This document shows positions 12,884 to 21,530 of a stretch of DNA of 64,000 nt, piece by piece; position 1 is the stretch's first letter; the number at the start of each line of letters is the position of its first letter. The notes beneath the pieces were generated by a model. The model saw only the letters and a program-made list of their open reading frames with translations, was not told the DNA's origin and ran no database searches. The stretch is from Pseudoclavibacter caeni (lineage in GTDB: Bacteria; Actinomycetota; Actinomycetes; Actinomycetales; Microbacteriaceae): positions 51,370 through 115,369 of the forward strand of contig NZ_WBKA01000006.1 in assembly GCF_008831125.1 (NCBI RefSeq), in the 5' to 3' direction. Both the position numbers and the translations under genes were made by a program.

Positions 12884-14011
12884 ATGAGCAGCGAGCGCAA
12901 GGACGAGCACGTCCGGCTGGCCGAGGAGCTGCACGACGAGTCCCGGCGGGGCGGCTTCGACGACGTGCGGTTCCTGCACCGGTCGTTCCCCGGGCTGGCC
13001 GTCGCCGACGTGTCGACCGGCACCCGGATCGCCGGGCGGGACTGGACGGCGCCCTTCTACATCAACGCGATGACGGGTGGCAGCGAGCGCACCGGCCGAC
13101 TCAACGCGCAGCTCGCCCGCGCGGCGGCGGAGGCGGGGGTTGCGATAGCCAGCGGGTCGGTGAGCGCGGCGCTGCGCGAGCCGGCGCTCGAGCCGACGTT
13201 CCGGGTGATCCGCGAGCAGGCGCCCGAGGCGTTCGTGCTCGCGAACGTGAGCCCCGAGGCGACCCCGGAGCAGGCGCGGCACGCCGTCGCCCTGCTCAGC
13301 GCCGACGCCCTGCAGATCCACGTGAACGTGGCCCAGGAGCTCGTGATGCCCGAGGGCGACCGGGACTTCACCGGCTGGCTCGACCGCATCGCGGCGATCG
13401 TGGCCGCCAGCGACGTGCCAGTGGTGGTCAAGGAGGTCGGGTTCGGACTCGGCCGGGAGGCCGTCACCGCCCTCGTCGAGCACGGCGTGACCGCGGTGGA
13501 CGTCTCCGGCCGGGGCGGCACCGACTTCATCGCGATCGAGAACCACCGACGGCTGCGCAGCGAGTACGGGTATCTGACCGGCTGGGGACAGACCGCCGTG
13601 GAGTGCCTGCTCGACGTGCTGCACCGCGCGCCCGAGCACGGCGGCCCGGTCGAGGGGGTCACCGTGCTCGCCTCCGGCGGCGTGCGCACGCCCCTCGACG
13701 TGCTGCGCGCCCTCGCCCTCGGCGCCCGCGCCGTGGGGGTCAGCGGGCACTTCCTGCACGTGCTCGTCTCGTCGGGGCTCGAGGCCCTGATCGCCGAGCT
13801 CGTCTCGTGGCGGCAGCAGCTGCGCACCCTGTTCGCCCTGGTCGGCGCCCGCGACCTCGCGGCGCTGCAGGAGGCGGACCTGCTCGTGACCGGCCCGACC
13901 GGCGAATTCGCCCGGCTGCGCGGCATCGATCTCGCCGCCCTCGCCACCCGGCGGGAGCGGGCCGCCCGGATAGCCCGGACGGCCCAGACCGGTCGGACCG
14001 GCGCGGCGTGA
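12884..14011 (+). CDS. fni: Type 2 isopentenyl-diphosphate delta-isomerase (FMN-dependent)
   Basis: The 375-residue enzyme interconverts isopentenyl and dimethylallyl diphosphate, using reduced FMN. The start MSSERKDEHVRLA matches the family signature (RKxEHL near the N-terminus). FMN-barrel motifs are YINAMTGGS (59-67), VVVKEVGFG, DVSGRGGTDFIAIE and the phosphate loop ASGGVRTPLDVLRALALGA. GGAGAGG lies upstream of ATG 12884, and the gap from the preceding kinase is 22 bases. Type 2 isomerase commonly accompanies bacterial mevalonate clusters. The stop overlaps the MFS start by four bases (GTGA). Confidence 0.95.
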   Translation: MSSERKDEHVRLAEELHDESRRGGFDDVRFLHRSFPGLAVADVSTGTRIAGRDWTAPFYINAMTGGSERTGRLNAQLARAAAEAGVAIASGSVSAALREPALEPTFRVIREQAPEAFVLANVSPEATPEQARHAVALLSADALQIHVNVAQELVMPEGDRDFTGWLDRIAAIVAASDVPVVVKEVGFGLGREAVTALVEHGVTAVDVSGRGGTDFIAIENHRRLRSEYGYLTGWGQTAVECLLDVLHRAPEHGGPVEGVTVLASGGVRTPLDVLRALALGARAVGVSGHFLHVLVSSGLEALIAELVSWRQQLRTLFALVGARDLAALQEADLLVTGPTGEFARLRGIDLAALATRRERAARIARTAQTGRTGAA

Positions 14012-15285
14012 CCGGGCCGGAGGCGACGACGCCCGGACAGCCCTCGAGCCGACGGGCCGCCGCCGTGTGGCTCGTGGGCCTCGCCGCCTACATCGTCGCG
14101 GTGTGCAACCGGTCGAGCCTCGGCGCCGTCACCCCGGACGCCGCCGACCGGTTCGTCGTGAGCGCCGGGCTGCTCGGCGGGTTCGCCGCGCTGCAGATGG
14201 GTGTGTATGCGGCCGGGCAGATCCCCGCCGGCCTCGCGCTCGACCGCTTCGGCGCCCGCCGCGTCCTCGTGGTCGGCATGACCTTGATGGCCGCCGGGCA
14301 GACCCTGTTGGCGCTGTCGACGGACATCGCGGCGGTCTTCACCGCCCGCGCGCTCGTCGGGCTCGGCGATGCCGGGGTGTTCATCTCGGTGCTGCGGGTG
14401 CTGCCGGAGTGGTTCCCCGCACGCCACGTGCCGATGGTCACCCAGCTGACCAGCATCCTCGGCCAGCTCGGCCAGATCATCAGCGCCGTGCCGTTCGTGC
14501 TGCTGCTGCACGCGGCAGGGTGGACGCCCGCGTTCCTGTCGTTCGCGGCGCTGAGCGTGCTCGCCCTCGTGCTCGTGGCCGTGCTGTTCGCCGACGCGCC
14601 CCATCCCCGCCGGCGCCCGCCGGCCACGGGGCTGCGGACGATGCTCGGCGACGTGGCCCGTACGTTCGCCATCCCCTCGACGCGACTGGGCATGTGGGTG
14701 CACGGCGCGACGCTCGGCGGAGTGAACGCGTTCGCGCTGATGTGGGGCGTGCCGTATCTCGTCGCCCTCGGCCACACCCGCGCCGAGGCGAGCGCCGCGC
14801 TCGTCGTCGTGACGCTCGCGGGCATCGCCGTGGGCCCCGTGATCGGGGCGCTGACCGCCTCGTTCCTGCACGGGCGGGTCATGCTCGTGCTCGGCGCCGT
14901 GGCGCTGGAGCTCGCCGGCTGGGCGCTGCTCGTGCTGCCACCCGCGGCGTCGCTGCTGACGATGGTGCCGGGTGTGGCACTCGTCGGTGTCGGCGGCCCG
15001 GCCAGCTCGATCGGCTTCGAGATCGTGCGGGCCGGCAACCCGCCCGAGCGGCAGGGGCTCGCGAGCGGGTTCGTCAACGTCGGCGGCTTCACCATGGCGC
15101 TCGTGCTGATGCTCGGCACGGGGCTCCTCCTCGACGAGCTCGCCCGGGTCACGGGGCGGCCGCTCTACGACCCCGCGTCGTTCCGGCTCGCGATGCTGCT
15201 CATGCCCGCGGGGATGCTGCTCGGCACGCTCGCCATGCTGCGTGCCCGGGCCCTCGAACGGCGGCAGGAGTCACCCGCGGCGTGA
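14008..15285 (+). CDS. MFS transporter in the mevalonate gene set
   Basis: The 425-residue product is a twelve-helix major facilitator. The signature loop between helices 2 and 3 appears as GLALDRFGARRVLVVG, and a long central loop at about residues 195-215 separates the halves. I chose GTG 14008 because it overlaps the fni stop as GTGA and the product then begins just before helix 1. The substrate is unknown. Co-translation with fni places it in the mevalonate set, so export or import of a pathway-related compound is possible. Nothing in the sequence names it. Confidence 0.85.
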   Translation: MTGPEATTPGQPSSRRAAAVWLVGLAAYIVAVCNRSSLGAVTPDAADRFVVSAGLLGGFAALQMGVYAAGQIPAGLALDRFGARRVLVVGMTLMAAGQTLLALSTDIAAVFTARALVGLGDAGVFISVLRVLPEWFPARHVPMVTQLTSILGQLGQIISAVPFVLLLHAAGWTPAFLSFAALSVLALVLVAVLFADAPHPRRRPPATGLRTMLGDVARTFAIPSTRLGMWVHGATLGGVNAFALMWGVPYLVALGHTRAEASAALVVVTLAGIAVGPVIGALTASFLHGRVMLVLGAVALELAGWALLVLPPAASLLTMVPGVALVGVGGPASSIGFEIVRAGNPPERQGLASGFVNVGGFTMALVLMLGTGLLLDELARVTGRPLYDPASFRLAMLLMPAGMLLGTLAMLRARALERRQESPAA

Positions 15286-15394
15286 CGCTCGGGTGGCCCA
15301 GGGCGGCAGCCGGGCAGGTCCCCGCCCACACCCCGCGAGGACCGTCGCGTGACCGGCCGCCGGGTGACGATCTCGCAACGATTCGTGACGCCGC

Positions 15395-15423
15395 TTGACT
15401 TCGCCGGGCGGAGGGGATTCACT
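15395..15423 (+). promoter_or_regulatory. Putative promoter of the MarR gene
   Basis: TTGACT (15395-15400) and TTCACT (15418-15423) are 17 bases apart. ATG 15434 follows, with GAGGAG between. Confidence 0.4.
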
Positions 15424-15433
15424 GAGGAGCACC

Positions 15434-15910
15434 ATGACCTCCCCTGACGAGACCGCCGTCCAGCCGCACATCGATGACCTGTGCTTCCGGCTGCACCAGG
15501 CCGCGACCCTCGTGGACCGTCTCGTCGACACCTGGCTGCGCGAGCACTGGGCGCTGCCCGCCGGGCAGTTCTGGACACTCGTCGCCGTGGGCCTGCGCGA
15601 GGAGAGCCCCAGCCAGCGCGAGATCGCCCGCGAGCTCGGCGTCTCCCGTGCCGCGGTGACCGCCCGCGTCCGCGCGCTCTCCCGCGCCGGACTCGTCACC
15701 GTCCACCACGCCCCCGGCGATCGGCGCACACAGCGGGTCGCGCTCACCGAGCGCGGCGCCCGGAGGCTCGCCGAGGCCTGGCAGGGGCTCGTCGCCTACC
15801 AGAACACGCTGCTGAGCGGCATCGACCAGCATGCGCTGGGCACCCGCATCGACCTGCTGGTGGACAACGCCGAGAGCGCCGAGCGGGCCCGGGCGGCCAC
15901 GCGCGGCTGA
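15434..15910 (+). CDS. MarR-family transcriptional regulator
   Basis: The 158-residue protein has the winged-helix organisation of MarR. The recognition region SQREIARELGVSRAAVTARVRALSRAGLV is followed by the wing HHAPGDRRTQRVALTERG, in which the DxR motif is kept. Helices at both ends would form the dimer interface. ATG 15434 has GAGGAG upstream. The longer ORF beginning at 15395 starts inside the promoter. The likely target is the upstream MFS or its own gene, but no operator was recognised. It converges on the universal stress protein gene. Confidence 0.88.
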   Translation: MTSPDETAVQPHIDDLCFRLHQAATLVDRLVDTWLREHWALPAGQFWTLVAVGLREESPSQREIARELGVSRAAVTARVRALSRAGLVTVHHAPGDRRTQRVALTERGARRLAEAWQGLVAYQNTLLSGIDQHALGTRIDLLVDNAESAERARAATRG

Positions 15911-16004
15911 GGTCGTCTCCTCCCGCCCGCACCGGCGGGGAGGCTCCACGCGACCGACACCGCGAGCTGAAACCGCGTCCCTCCGAGCCACACGACCGCG
16001 CCCG

Positions 16005-16033
16005 GGCGCCACTGGCCCACGCGCCAGGGCGCC
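16005..16033. terminator. Hairpin between convergent marR and usp genes
   Basis: GGCGCC (16005-16010) pairs with 16028-16033, and CTGG pairs with CCAG inside, leaving one bulged A. It lies four bases past the usp stop and may end transcription from either side. No T tract. Confidence 0.4.
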
Positions 16034-16036
16034 GAC

Positions 16037-16891
16037 TCAGGGCTGGGGGACGACGACGGTGGGCGTGTCCAGCTCGAGCAGCACCCCGTGGGTCACCGAC
16101 CCGAACAACGCCCGGCCGAGCACCGTGCGCGAGTGCGTGCCGAGCACGAGCAGCCGGTGCCCGCGCGCCGCGGCGACGATCCCCGCGGCGGGCGAGGCGG
16201 CCTCCACGGCACGCCCGCGGACGTCGAGGCCCGGATGCGCGTCGTGCAACAGACGGACGCGCTCGTCGAGCCGGCTCTGGAACTCCACGCCGACGGGGGC
16301 CAGCCCGCCGCCCATCGCCTCGGCGGGACGGGAGAGCAGCGGCGGCAGCCCCCACGCTGAGACGAGCTCGAGCCGCTCGCCGGTCGCGAGCGCCTCGCCC
16401 ACACCGAACGCGATCGCGTTCTCGCTGACCTGGTCGGGGCCGACCCCGACGACGATGCCGCTGCCCGGCCGGTCGGCATCCCAGTCCACAGGGACCACCA
16501 CTGTCGGCACGGTCGTGGACACCGAGACGCGCAGGCCCTTCGCCCCGCCAACGGTCTCGCGCAGCGAGGCGCCGTGGTGTGAGCCGAGCACGATCAGGTC
16601 GTGACCCTCGGCGGCGTCGACCACCGCATCCACGATGCCGCCGGTGGCGATGCGGGTCGTCGCCTCGATCTGCGGGAACGCCACGGCGAGCTCGCGGGTG
16701 ACGGCCTTCAGCAGGTTGTGCGCCGCGGTGTAGGCGACCTGCTCGGTCGCCCCGCTCTCCCGGGCCGCCCGGGGATCGATCACGGTCAGCAGCGTGAGCG
16801 TCGCGCCATCGCGCACCGCCCGCCGCGCCGCCCAGGCGAGCGCCCGCTCGCCTCTCGTGCTGCCATCGATGCCGACGAGGATGCTGGTCAT
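16037..16891 (-). CDS. Universal stress protein with two Usp domains
   Basis: The 284-residue protein holds two tandem UspA domains. Each starts with a conserved strand (SILVGIDGSTRGERAL and IVVGVGPDQVSENAI) and ends with an ATP-binding loop (LGSHHGASLRETVGG and LGTHSRTVLGRALFG). The presence of the G-x2-G-x9-G type loop suggests the ATP-binding subgroup. ATG 16891 is preceded by AAGGAGC with seven-base spacing, so the longer ORF reaching 17002 is not used. Actinobacterial homologues respond to dormancy, oxygen limitation or stress. Its role here is not shown by neighbours. Confidence 0.92.
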   Translation of the reverse strand: MTSILVGIDGSTRGERALAWAARRAVRDGATLTLLTVIDPRAARESGATEQVAYTAAHNLLKAVTRELAVAFPQIEATTRIATGGIVDAVVDAAEGHDLIVLGSHHGASLRETVGGAKGLRVSVSTTVPTVVVPVDWDADRPGSGIVVGVGPDQVSENAIAFGVGEALATGERLELVSAWGLPPLLSRPAEAMGGGLAPVGVEFQSRLDERVRLLHDAHPGLDVRGRAVEAASPAAGIVAAARGHRLLVLGTHSRTVLGRALFGSVTHGVLLELDTPTVVVPQP

Positions 16892-17077
16892 CGTGCGTGC
16901 TCCTTCCGCCTGTGCGGCGTCTCGTGTCTGGATGTCATGCTCGGGATGCGGGGATGAGGGCAGGTGGCCCGTGACGACCGGTCGGTATCGTCGGCGACGC
17001 ACCGAGGCGGGACGACGCCCCGATCACAGTGCGGGCGGCGCGACGATCCGGGCGGAGCGGACGCCGCGGCGCGCCGG

Positions 17078-17299
17078 TCAGTGGAACTGCGGGATCATGA
17101 GCCACAGCGCGAACAGCACGATCGCGACGCATGCGCTGAAGCACAGCACCGAGCCGGTGCGGGCCAGGAGGTTCGCGTTGCCGCGACTGTCCACCTCGCC
17201 GACCGCCCACAGGCGCAGCGCCGTCGCGTAGAGCGTGCTGACCGTCGCCGCGACTCCCACGGCGACCACGAGCACCAGGGTCAGATTCATGAGATTCAT
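17078..17299 (-). CDS. Small two-helix membrane protein downstream of pit
   Basis: The 73-residue product is mostly two hydrophobic helices (about 5-25 and 48-68) joined by a polar loop. No family is recognised. GGGAGG is placed eight bases before ATG 17299. The gene begins 22 bases after the Pit phosphate transporter stop, so it is almost certainly co-transcribed and may be an accessory subunit or a regulator of that carrier. Actinobacterial pit genes often have a PhoU-like (DUF47) partner instead, and none is seen here. Confidence 0.75.
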   Translation of the reverse strand: MNLMNLTLVLVVAVGVAATVSTLYATALRLWAVGEVDSRGNANLLARTGSVLCFSACVAIVLFALWLMIPQFH

Positions 17300-17321
17300 G
17301 CGCGTTGCCTCCCTCTGCCGT

Positions 17322-18458
17322 TCAGGCCGCCGCCACCGGGGCGGGGGCCGGCGTCGCGTTGACGTTTGCGGCGGTGACCGGGTTCCGCTTCGAGAGCCGG
17401 TAGATGCCCCAGATGATGGCCGCGGCGATGAGCGCGACCCCGAGCGTGCCCCAGATGTTGATCTTCGCGAGCGCGCAGGCCGCGGCGCCGACGACCCCCG
17501 CGGCGGGGAAGGTCACGATCCAGCCGACGACCATGCGCCCGGCGACGCCCCAGCGCACCGGCGAGCCCTTGCGGCCCAGGCCCGCGCCGACGATCGAGCC
17601 GGAGCACACCTGCGTCGTCGACAGGGCGAAGCCCAGATGCGATGAGACGAGGATCGTCGTCGCCGAGCTCACCTCGGAGGCGAACCCCTGCGGGGTGGTG
17701 ATCTCGGTCAGCCCCTTGCCGAGCGTGCGGATGACCCGCCAGCCGCCGGAGTAGGTGCCGAGCGCGATCGCGAGCCCGCATGCGGCGACGACCCACAGCT
17801 CCGGGCCGGAGCCTGACTCCTGCATCCCCGCGGTGATGAGCGTGAGCGTGATGATACCCATCGTCTTCTGGGCGTCGTTGGTGCCGTGCGAGAGGGCGAC
17901 GAGCAGGGCGGTGATCGTCTGCCCGTGGCGGAAGCCGTCCTCGACGCGCTTCCGGGACATCCCGCGGACGATCCAGAGGACGAGCCGCACCGCCAGCCAG
18001 GCGGCCAGACCGGCGACGAACGGCGAGATGAGCGCGGGCAGCAGCACCTTGTCGAGCACGGCCAGGAAGTTCACGCCGGAGAAGCCGGCACCCACGACGA
18101 CCGCGCCGACCAGGCCGCCGAACAGCGCGTGCGAGGAGCTGGACGGCAGCCCCACGAGCCAGGTGAGCATGTTCCACACGATCGCGCCGATCAGCCCGGC
18201 GAAGATGAACTCGGGGCCGATGTGCACGGCGTCCTCGTTGATGATGCCGCCCGAGATGGTCTTGGCGACCTCGGTCGACAGGAACGCGCCGACGAGGTTC
18301 AGCGCGCCGGCGGCGATGACCGCGGTCTTCGGCTTCAGCGCGCCGGTGGCGATCGAGGTCGCCATCGCGTTCGCCGTGTCGTGGAATCCGTTCGTGAAGT
18401 CGAACGTCAGCGCGGTGGCGATGACGAGGACGACGATGACGATGGTGGTGGCGTCCAT
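17322..18458 (-). CDS. pit: Low-affinity inorganic phosphate transporter, Pit family
   Basis: This 378-residue carrier takes up phosphate as a metal-phosphate complex driven by protons. Both inverted Pit signatures are clear: DFTNGFHDTANAMATSIATGALKP near the N-terminus and VALSHGTNDAQKTMGI in the second half. GLPSSSSHALFGGLVGA and SSHLGFALSTTQVCSGSIVGAGLG are the matching substrate loops. I prefer ATG 18458 (MDATTIVIV), since the ORF extension to 18491 has no ribosome-binding site. About ten helices are predicted. The small membrane gene follows 22 bases downstream. Confidence 0.93.
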   Translation of the reverse strand: MDATTIVIVVLVIATALTFDFTNGFHDTANAMATSIATGALKPKTAVIAAGALNLVGAFLSTEVAKTISGGIINEDAVHIGPEFIFAGLIGAIVWNMLTWLVGLPSSSSHALFGGLVGAVVVGAGFSGVNFLAVLDKVLLPALISPFVAGLAAWLAVRLVLWIVRGMSRKRVEDGFRHGQTITALLVALSHGTNDAQKTMGIITLTLITAGMQESGSGPELWVVAACGLAIALGTYSGGWRVIRTLGKGLTEITTPQGFASEVSSATTILVSSHLGFALSTTQVCSGSIVGAGLGRKGSPVRWGVAGRMVVGWIVTFPAAGVVGAAACALAKINIWGTLGVALIAAAIIWGIYRLSKRNPVTAANVNATPAPAPVAAA

Positions 18459-18618
18459 GCGCTGTGATGCGGTCCCTTCTGCGCGGCACATCCGATCCCA
18501 CGGCCGTGGGGCAGGTTCTGACTCGCCGTCGTCCCCTTGCCCACACAGTGTGAGCCGGCAAGGTTACGAGAAGGCGAACGCCTGCTGTGGCTCCACCCGC
18601 ACGTCGACCATGCACCAC

Positions 18619-20190
18619 TCATTCTAGCCGTGCCCGGCGACGGTGGTCACTCCCGTCGGGCAGCACCCGCCAGGCGATCGCCGCCGCCGTCGCCATGAGC
18701 GCCGCGCCGATGGACGCGGTAACGACGACCCCGCCCTCGAACGCGTTCGTAGCCGCCTCCCACAGCGCCGCCCCTGTCTCCGGCGGCAGACCGAGCGCGG
18801 CCTCGCCGGCGCCGGCGAGGGTCTCGCGCGCCCGGGCCGCGGCGTCGGCGGGCACCCCGTCGGGGACCACGAGCGCGATGCGGTGGTGCGCCGTGAGCAG
18901 CCCGCCGAGCAGCGCCGTGCCGAGCACCGCGCCGACTTCGTAGGCGGTCTCGGAAATCGCGGAGGCCGCCCCGGCCCGCTCGGGCGGAGCGGCGGAGAGG
19001 ATCAGGTCGTTCGACATCGTGTCTGCCGCGCCCACCCCGGCGCCGAGCAGGCAGAAGGCGACCGCGGTCAGCGTCCACCCGGACCCCGCGCCGGCGACCG
19101 CGACCAGGGCGTAGGCCGCCGCCGAGCACAGCAGCGCGCCCGCCATCAGTCCGCGCACCGACCGGGTGGCCGCCGGGCGGACGATCGCGAGCCCGGCGAC
19201 GATCGACAGCAGGATGCCGGGCAGGAGCACCAGCGCCGCGTCGAGCGCGTCGAGCCCGAGCACGAGCTGCAGATGCTGGCTGGCGAAGTACAGGAAGCCC
19301 ACCAGCGCGGTCACGCTGAGCAGGTTGATCACGACACTGCCGGCGAACCGGGGGTCGTGCAGCAGCGCGAGGTCGAGCAGCGGCCGCGTCGCCCGCCGCA
19401 TCCGGCGCACGAACCACCACCCGGCCAGGCCGCTCGTCGCGATCGCGGCGACCGCGGGCACGACCGCCCCGCCCGCGGCGAGCTCCTTGACGCCGAGCAC
19501 GAACCCGCCCAGGGTGGCCATCGAGGCGAGCATGCCCGGCACGTCCACCGGCCCGGGACGCGGGTCGCGCGACTCGGGCACGAGCAGCGGGGCGAGCGCG
19601 AGCAGCGGCACCAGCATCGGCACCGCGATGAGGAACACCGATCCCCAGGGCAGCCGCTCGAGCAGCAGCCCGCCGACCAGCGGCCCGGCAGCGGTGCCGG
19701 CCGAGAAACAGGCCGCCCATACCGCCACGGCGACGCGTCGACGCTCGCGGTCGGGGAACAGGTCGCGGATGAGCGCGAGCGTGGCGGGCATGAGCGTCGC
19801 CCCGAACACCCCGGTCGCCGCGCGCAGGGCGATGAGCCACCCGGCCGACGGGGCGAACGCGCTGGCGACCGAGCAGGCGGCGAACCCCACCGCCCCGACG
19901 AGCAGCAGCCGGCGGCGGCCGATGCGGTCGCCGAGTCCGCCCATGGTGACCAGCAGCCCGGCGAGGACGACCGAGTACGCGTCGAGGATCCACAGCTGCT
20001 GGGCGGCGTCCGGATGCAGGCTCCGCGCGATGTGCGGCAGCGCGAGGCTCAGCACGGTGGCGTCGATCGAGACGAGCAGCACCGGCAGCATGAGCACCGC
20101 GAGCGCCACCCACGCGCGGGCGGACGGCGTGGCGGCATGGACGCGCTCCGGAGCCCGTGCGGTGATGCTCGCTCGCCGCTCGACAGTCAT
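18619..20190 (-). CDS. MFS multidrug efflux transporter, DHA2 (14-helix) family
   Basis: The 523-residue protein resembles QacA/EmrB-type proton-coupled drug exporters. Family marks are LPVLLVSIDATVLSLALPHIA in helix 1 (motif D1), the GGLGDRIGRRRLLLVG loop (motif A), LRAATGVFGATLMPATLALI and the motif C-like stretch SAGTAAGPLVGGLLLE. Fourteen hydrophobic segments can be counted. ATG 20190 has AGAGGA upstream, and the longer ORF to 20313 would run through the regulator's operator. It is transcribed divergently from a TetR gene, and a palindrome lies between them. Repression relieved by drug binding is the likely control. Confidence 0.92.
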   Translation of the reverse strand: MTVERRASITARAPERVHAATPSARAWVALAVLMLPVLLVSIDATVLSLALPHIARSLHPDAAQQLWILDAYSVVLAGLLVTMGGLGDRIGRRRLLLVGAVGFAACSVASAFAPSAGWLIALRAATGVFGATLMPATLALIRDLFPDRERRRVAVAVWAACFSAGTAAGPLVGGLLLERLPWGSVFLIAVPMLVPLLALAPLLVPESRDPRPGPVDVPGMLASMATLGGFVLGVKELAAGGAVVPAVAAIATSGLAGWWFVRRMRRATRPLLDLALLHDPRFAGSVVINLLSVTALVGFLYFASQHLQLVLGLDALDAALVLLPGILLSIVAGLAIVRPAATRSVRGLMAGALLCSAAAYALVAVAGAGSGWTLTAVAFCLLGAGVGAADTMSNDLILSAAPPERAGAASAISETAYEVGAVLGTALLGGLLTAHHRIALVVPDGVPADAAARARETLAGAGEAALGLPPETGAALWEAATNAFEGGVVVTASIGAALMATAAAIAWRVLPDGSDHRRRARLE

Positions 20191-20288
20191 GATGGCCCCG
20201 GTCCTCTCCGCTCGTGTCGTCCGGCCGCCGCGGCCTCCGCGCGCCGGCGGCGCCGCGGCACCGGCACAGCGCCGACCACACCGACTGT

Positions 20289-20302
20289 ACCGTCTGGACG
20301 GT
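20289..20302. promoter_or_regulatory. TetR-type operator between efflux gene and regulator
   Basis: ACCGTC-TG-GACGGT is a perfect palindrome with two central bases in the divergent intergenic region. It overlaps the expected -35 region of the TetR gene. TetR proteins paired with DHA2 exporters often bind sites of this form. Confidence 0.65.
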
Positions 20303-20321
20303 TCAGTCGCCACCCCGCGGA

Positions 20322-20327
20322 TAGACT
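20322..20327 (+). promoter_or_regulatory. -10 box of the TetR gene (leaderless)
   Basis: TAGACT is six bases before ATG 20334, with no ribosome-binding site. Confidence 0.5.
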
Positions 20328-20333
20328 GGCCGC

Positions 20334-20945
20334 ATGCCCGACGTCACCGCCCCCGCCGCTCGCCCCGCCCGCGAGCGCGTGCTCGACGCGTACACCGACC
20401 TGCTCGAGCGCCGGGGCGAGCGAGCGGCGACCCTCGACGCGGTGGCCCGCGCGGCCGGGGTCTCCAAGGGCGGCCTGCTCTACCACTTCGCCACGAAACA
20501 TGCGCTGGAGGCCGGTCTGCTCGCCCGACTCGACACGCTCGTCACCGCCGATCTCGCCGCCATGCGCACCGCACCCGAGGGGCCGGTCGAGCACTTCCTG
20601 CGCTCGTCGGCCAGCGACGACACCCCGTTTGACCGCACGCTGCGCGCCGTCGCCCGACTGTCCCAGAGCAGCGACGCCGCCCGGCAGGCGCTCGCCGACG
20701 TCAACACCCGCTGGCTCGCCCAGATCCGCGACGCCGTGGGCGACGACGACCTCGCACGCACGATCCTGCTGATCAGCGACGGCATCTACTACGGCTCCGC
20801 CCTGCTGCGCGAGCAGGGGGACCCGACGGCCGGGCCCGGCGCGCGCGAGATCGACGCGGCCGTGCGCGTCATCCGTCGGCTTGCCGGCAACGAGGGAGAC
20901 GGCGCCGACGGATCCCGGGGATCGCTCGCCGCCCGGGCCGACTGA
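20334..20945 (+). CDS. TetR-family transcriptional repressor of the divergent efflux gene
   Basis: The 203-residue protein carries an N-terminal TetR helix-turn-helix: RERVLDAYTDLLERRGERAATLDAVARAAGVSKGGLLYHFATKHAL (residues 13-58), including the GVSKGGLLYHF recognition helix. The C-terminal half is an alpha-helical ligand and dimer domain resembling TetR_C groups found with MFS exporters. Its ATG is six bases after a -10 box, so the message is probably leaderless and the palindrome at 20289-20302 would allow autorepression as well as control of the exporter. Confidence 0.9.
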   Translation: MPDVTAPAARPARERVLDAYTDLLERRGERAATLDAVARAAGVSKGGLLYHFATKHALEAGLLARLDTLVTADLAAMRTAPEGPVEHFLRSSASDDTPFDRTLRAVARLSQSSDAARQALADVNTRWLAQIRDAVGDDDLARTILLISDGIYYGSALLREQGDPTAGPGAREIDAAVRVIRRLAGNEGDGADGSRGSLAARAD

Positions 20946-21108
20946 CACGGACGCGCTCCAGACCTGTTGGCACCGGCCGCGCACCAGATGATGGCAGGGA
21001 GCCTCAGGGCCTCACGAATCGCTCACTCCCCGGCCCCTCAGCAGTCCCCACGGCTCAGAGACGGCAGCGCCCGGTCTCCACGGCTTCCCGCTTCTGCGCG
21101 ATGACATC

Positions 21109-21146
21109 ACGCACCCGCTGATGGAGCACGCACCCGCTGATGGAGA
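21109..21146. repeat. 19-bp tandem duplication
   Basis: Two head-to-tail copies of a 19-bp unit containing GCACCCGCTGATGGAG match at 18 of 19 positions. Probably a replication-slippage product. The function is unknown. Confidence 0.7.
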
Positions 21147-21308
21147 AGGATATACGCGGCCCGGCCCGTGTCCATCCATGCCGCCATCCACTCGATACGG
21201 GCGAGATGCCCTTCCACGTCAGGACTCAACAGCTCGGCAGCTCATCCGGCCCTGGTCCAACGGTCAGACCGCCACCGACGTCGTCCTGAGCCCTGATGCA
21301 GAGACGAC

Positions 21309-21351
21309 GAGAGCCCCGCTCCCCAGTGGACACATGGGGACCAGGGCCCTC
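21309..21351 (-). terminator. Hairpin downstream of tRNA-Ser
   Basis: On the minus strand, GAGGGCCC pairs with GGGCTCTC (one G-U), and inside it GTCCCCA pairs with TGGGGAG except at the outermost bases. It begins five bases after the tRNA CCA end. No T tract is present, as is usual in high-GC actinobacteria. Confidence 0.55.
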
Positions 21352-21356
21352 GATCA

Positions 21357-21444
21357 TGGCGGTGACGGCGGGATTTGAACCCGCGGTAGGTTGCCCTACA
21401 CATCATTTCGAGTGATGCACTTTCGGCCGCTCAGACACGTCACC
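21357..21444 (-). tRNA. tRNA-Ser (anticodon CGA), CCA encoded
   Basis: The 88-nt gene reads on the minus strand with acceptor stem GGTGACG/CGTCACC, discriminator G and genomic CCA. The anticodon stem CATCA/TGATG encloses loop CTCGAAA, giving CGA, which reads UCG serine codons. A long variable arm (GTAGGGCAACCTAC) confirms a class II serine tRNA. The T arm GCGGGTTCAAATCCCGC is regular. Confidence 0.95.
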
Positions 21445-21518
21445 GGGAGAAGACAATACCCGATCCACCCGGGATGCGCAAAGCGGCTCCGGCCCGCGAT
21501 CATGTCGGCGGCCGGCGC

Positions 21519-21524
21519 TACAGT
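21519..21524 (+). promoter_or_regulatory. -10 box of radA (leaderless)
   Basis: TACAGT is six bases before ATG 21531, with no Shine-Dalgarno and no clear -35. Confidence 0.5.
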
Positions 21525-21530
21525 GGCCGC

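Larger units (their letters stand above)
20946..21356. other. Intergenic region before tRNA-Ser
   Basis: These 411 bases hold no convincing gene. An ORF of 85 codons (21121-21378) runs into the tRNA and shows no family resemblance. A 19-bp tandem duplication lies at 21109-21146, and the tRNA-Ser terminator hairpin is at 21309-21351. Confidence 0.6.

Noticed and set aside
18540..18600. Possible PHO-box repeats upstream of pit
   Set aside because: GTTCGCC and CGTAACC are spaced by 11 bases, but share only three of seven positions, too weak to call.
21121..21378. 85-codon ORF before tRNA-Ser
   Set aside because: It starts in a tandem duplication, ends inside a tRNA gene, and has no codon bias or family resemblance.
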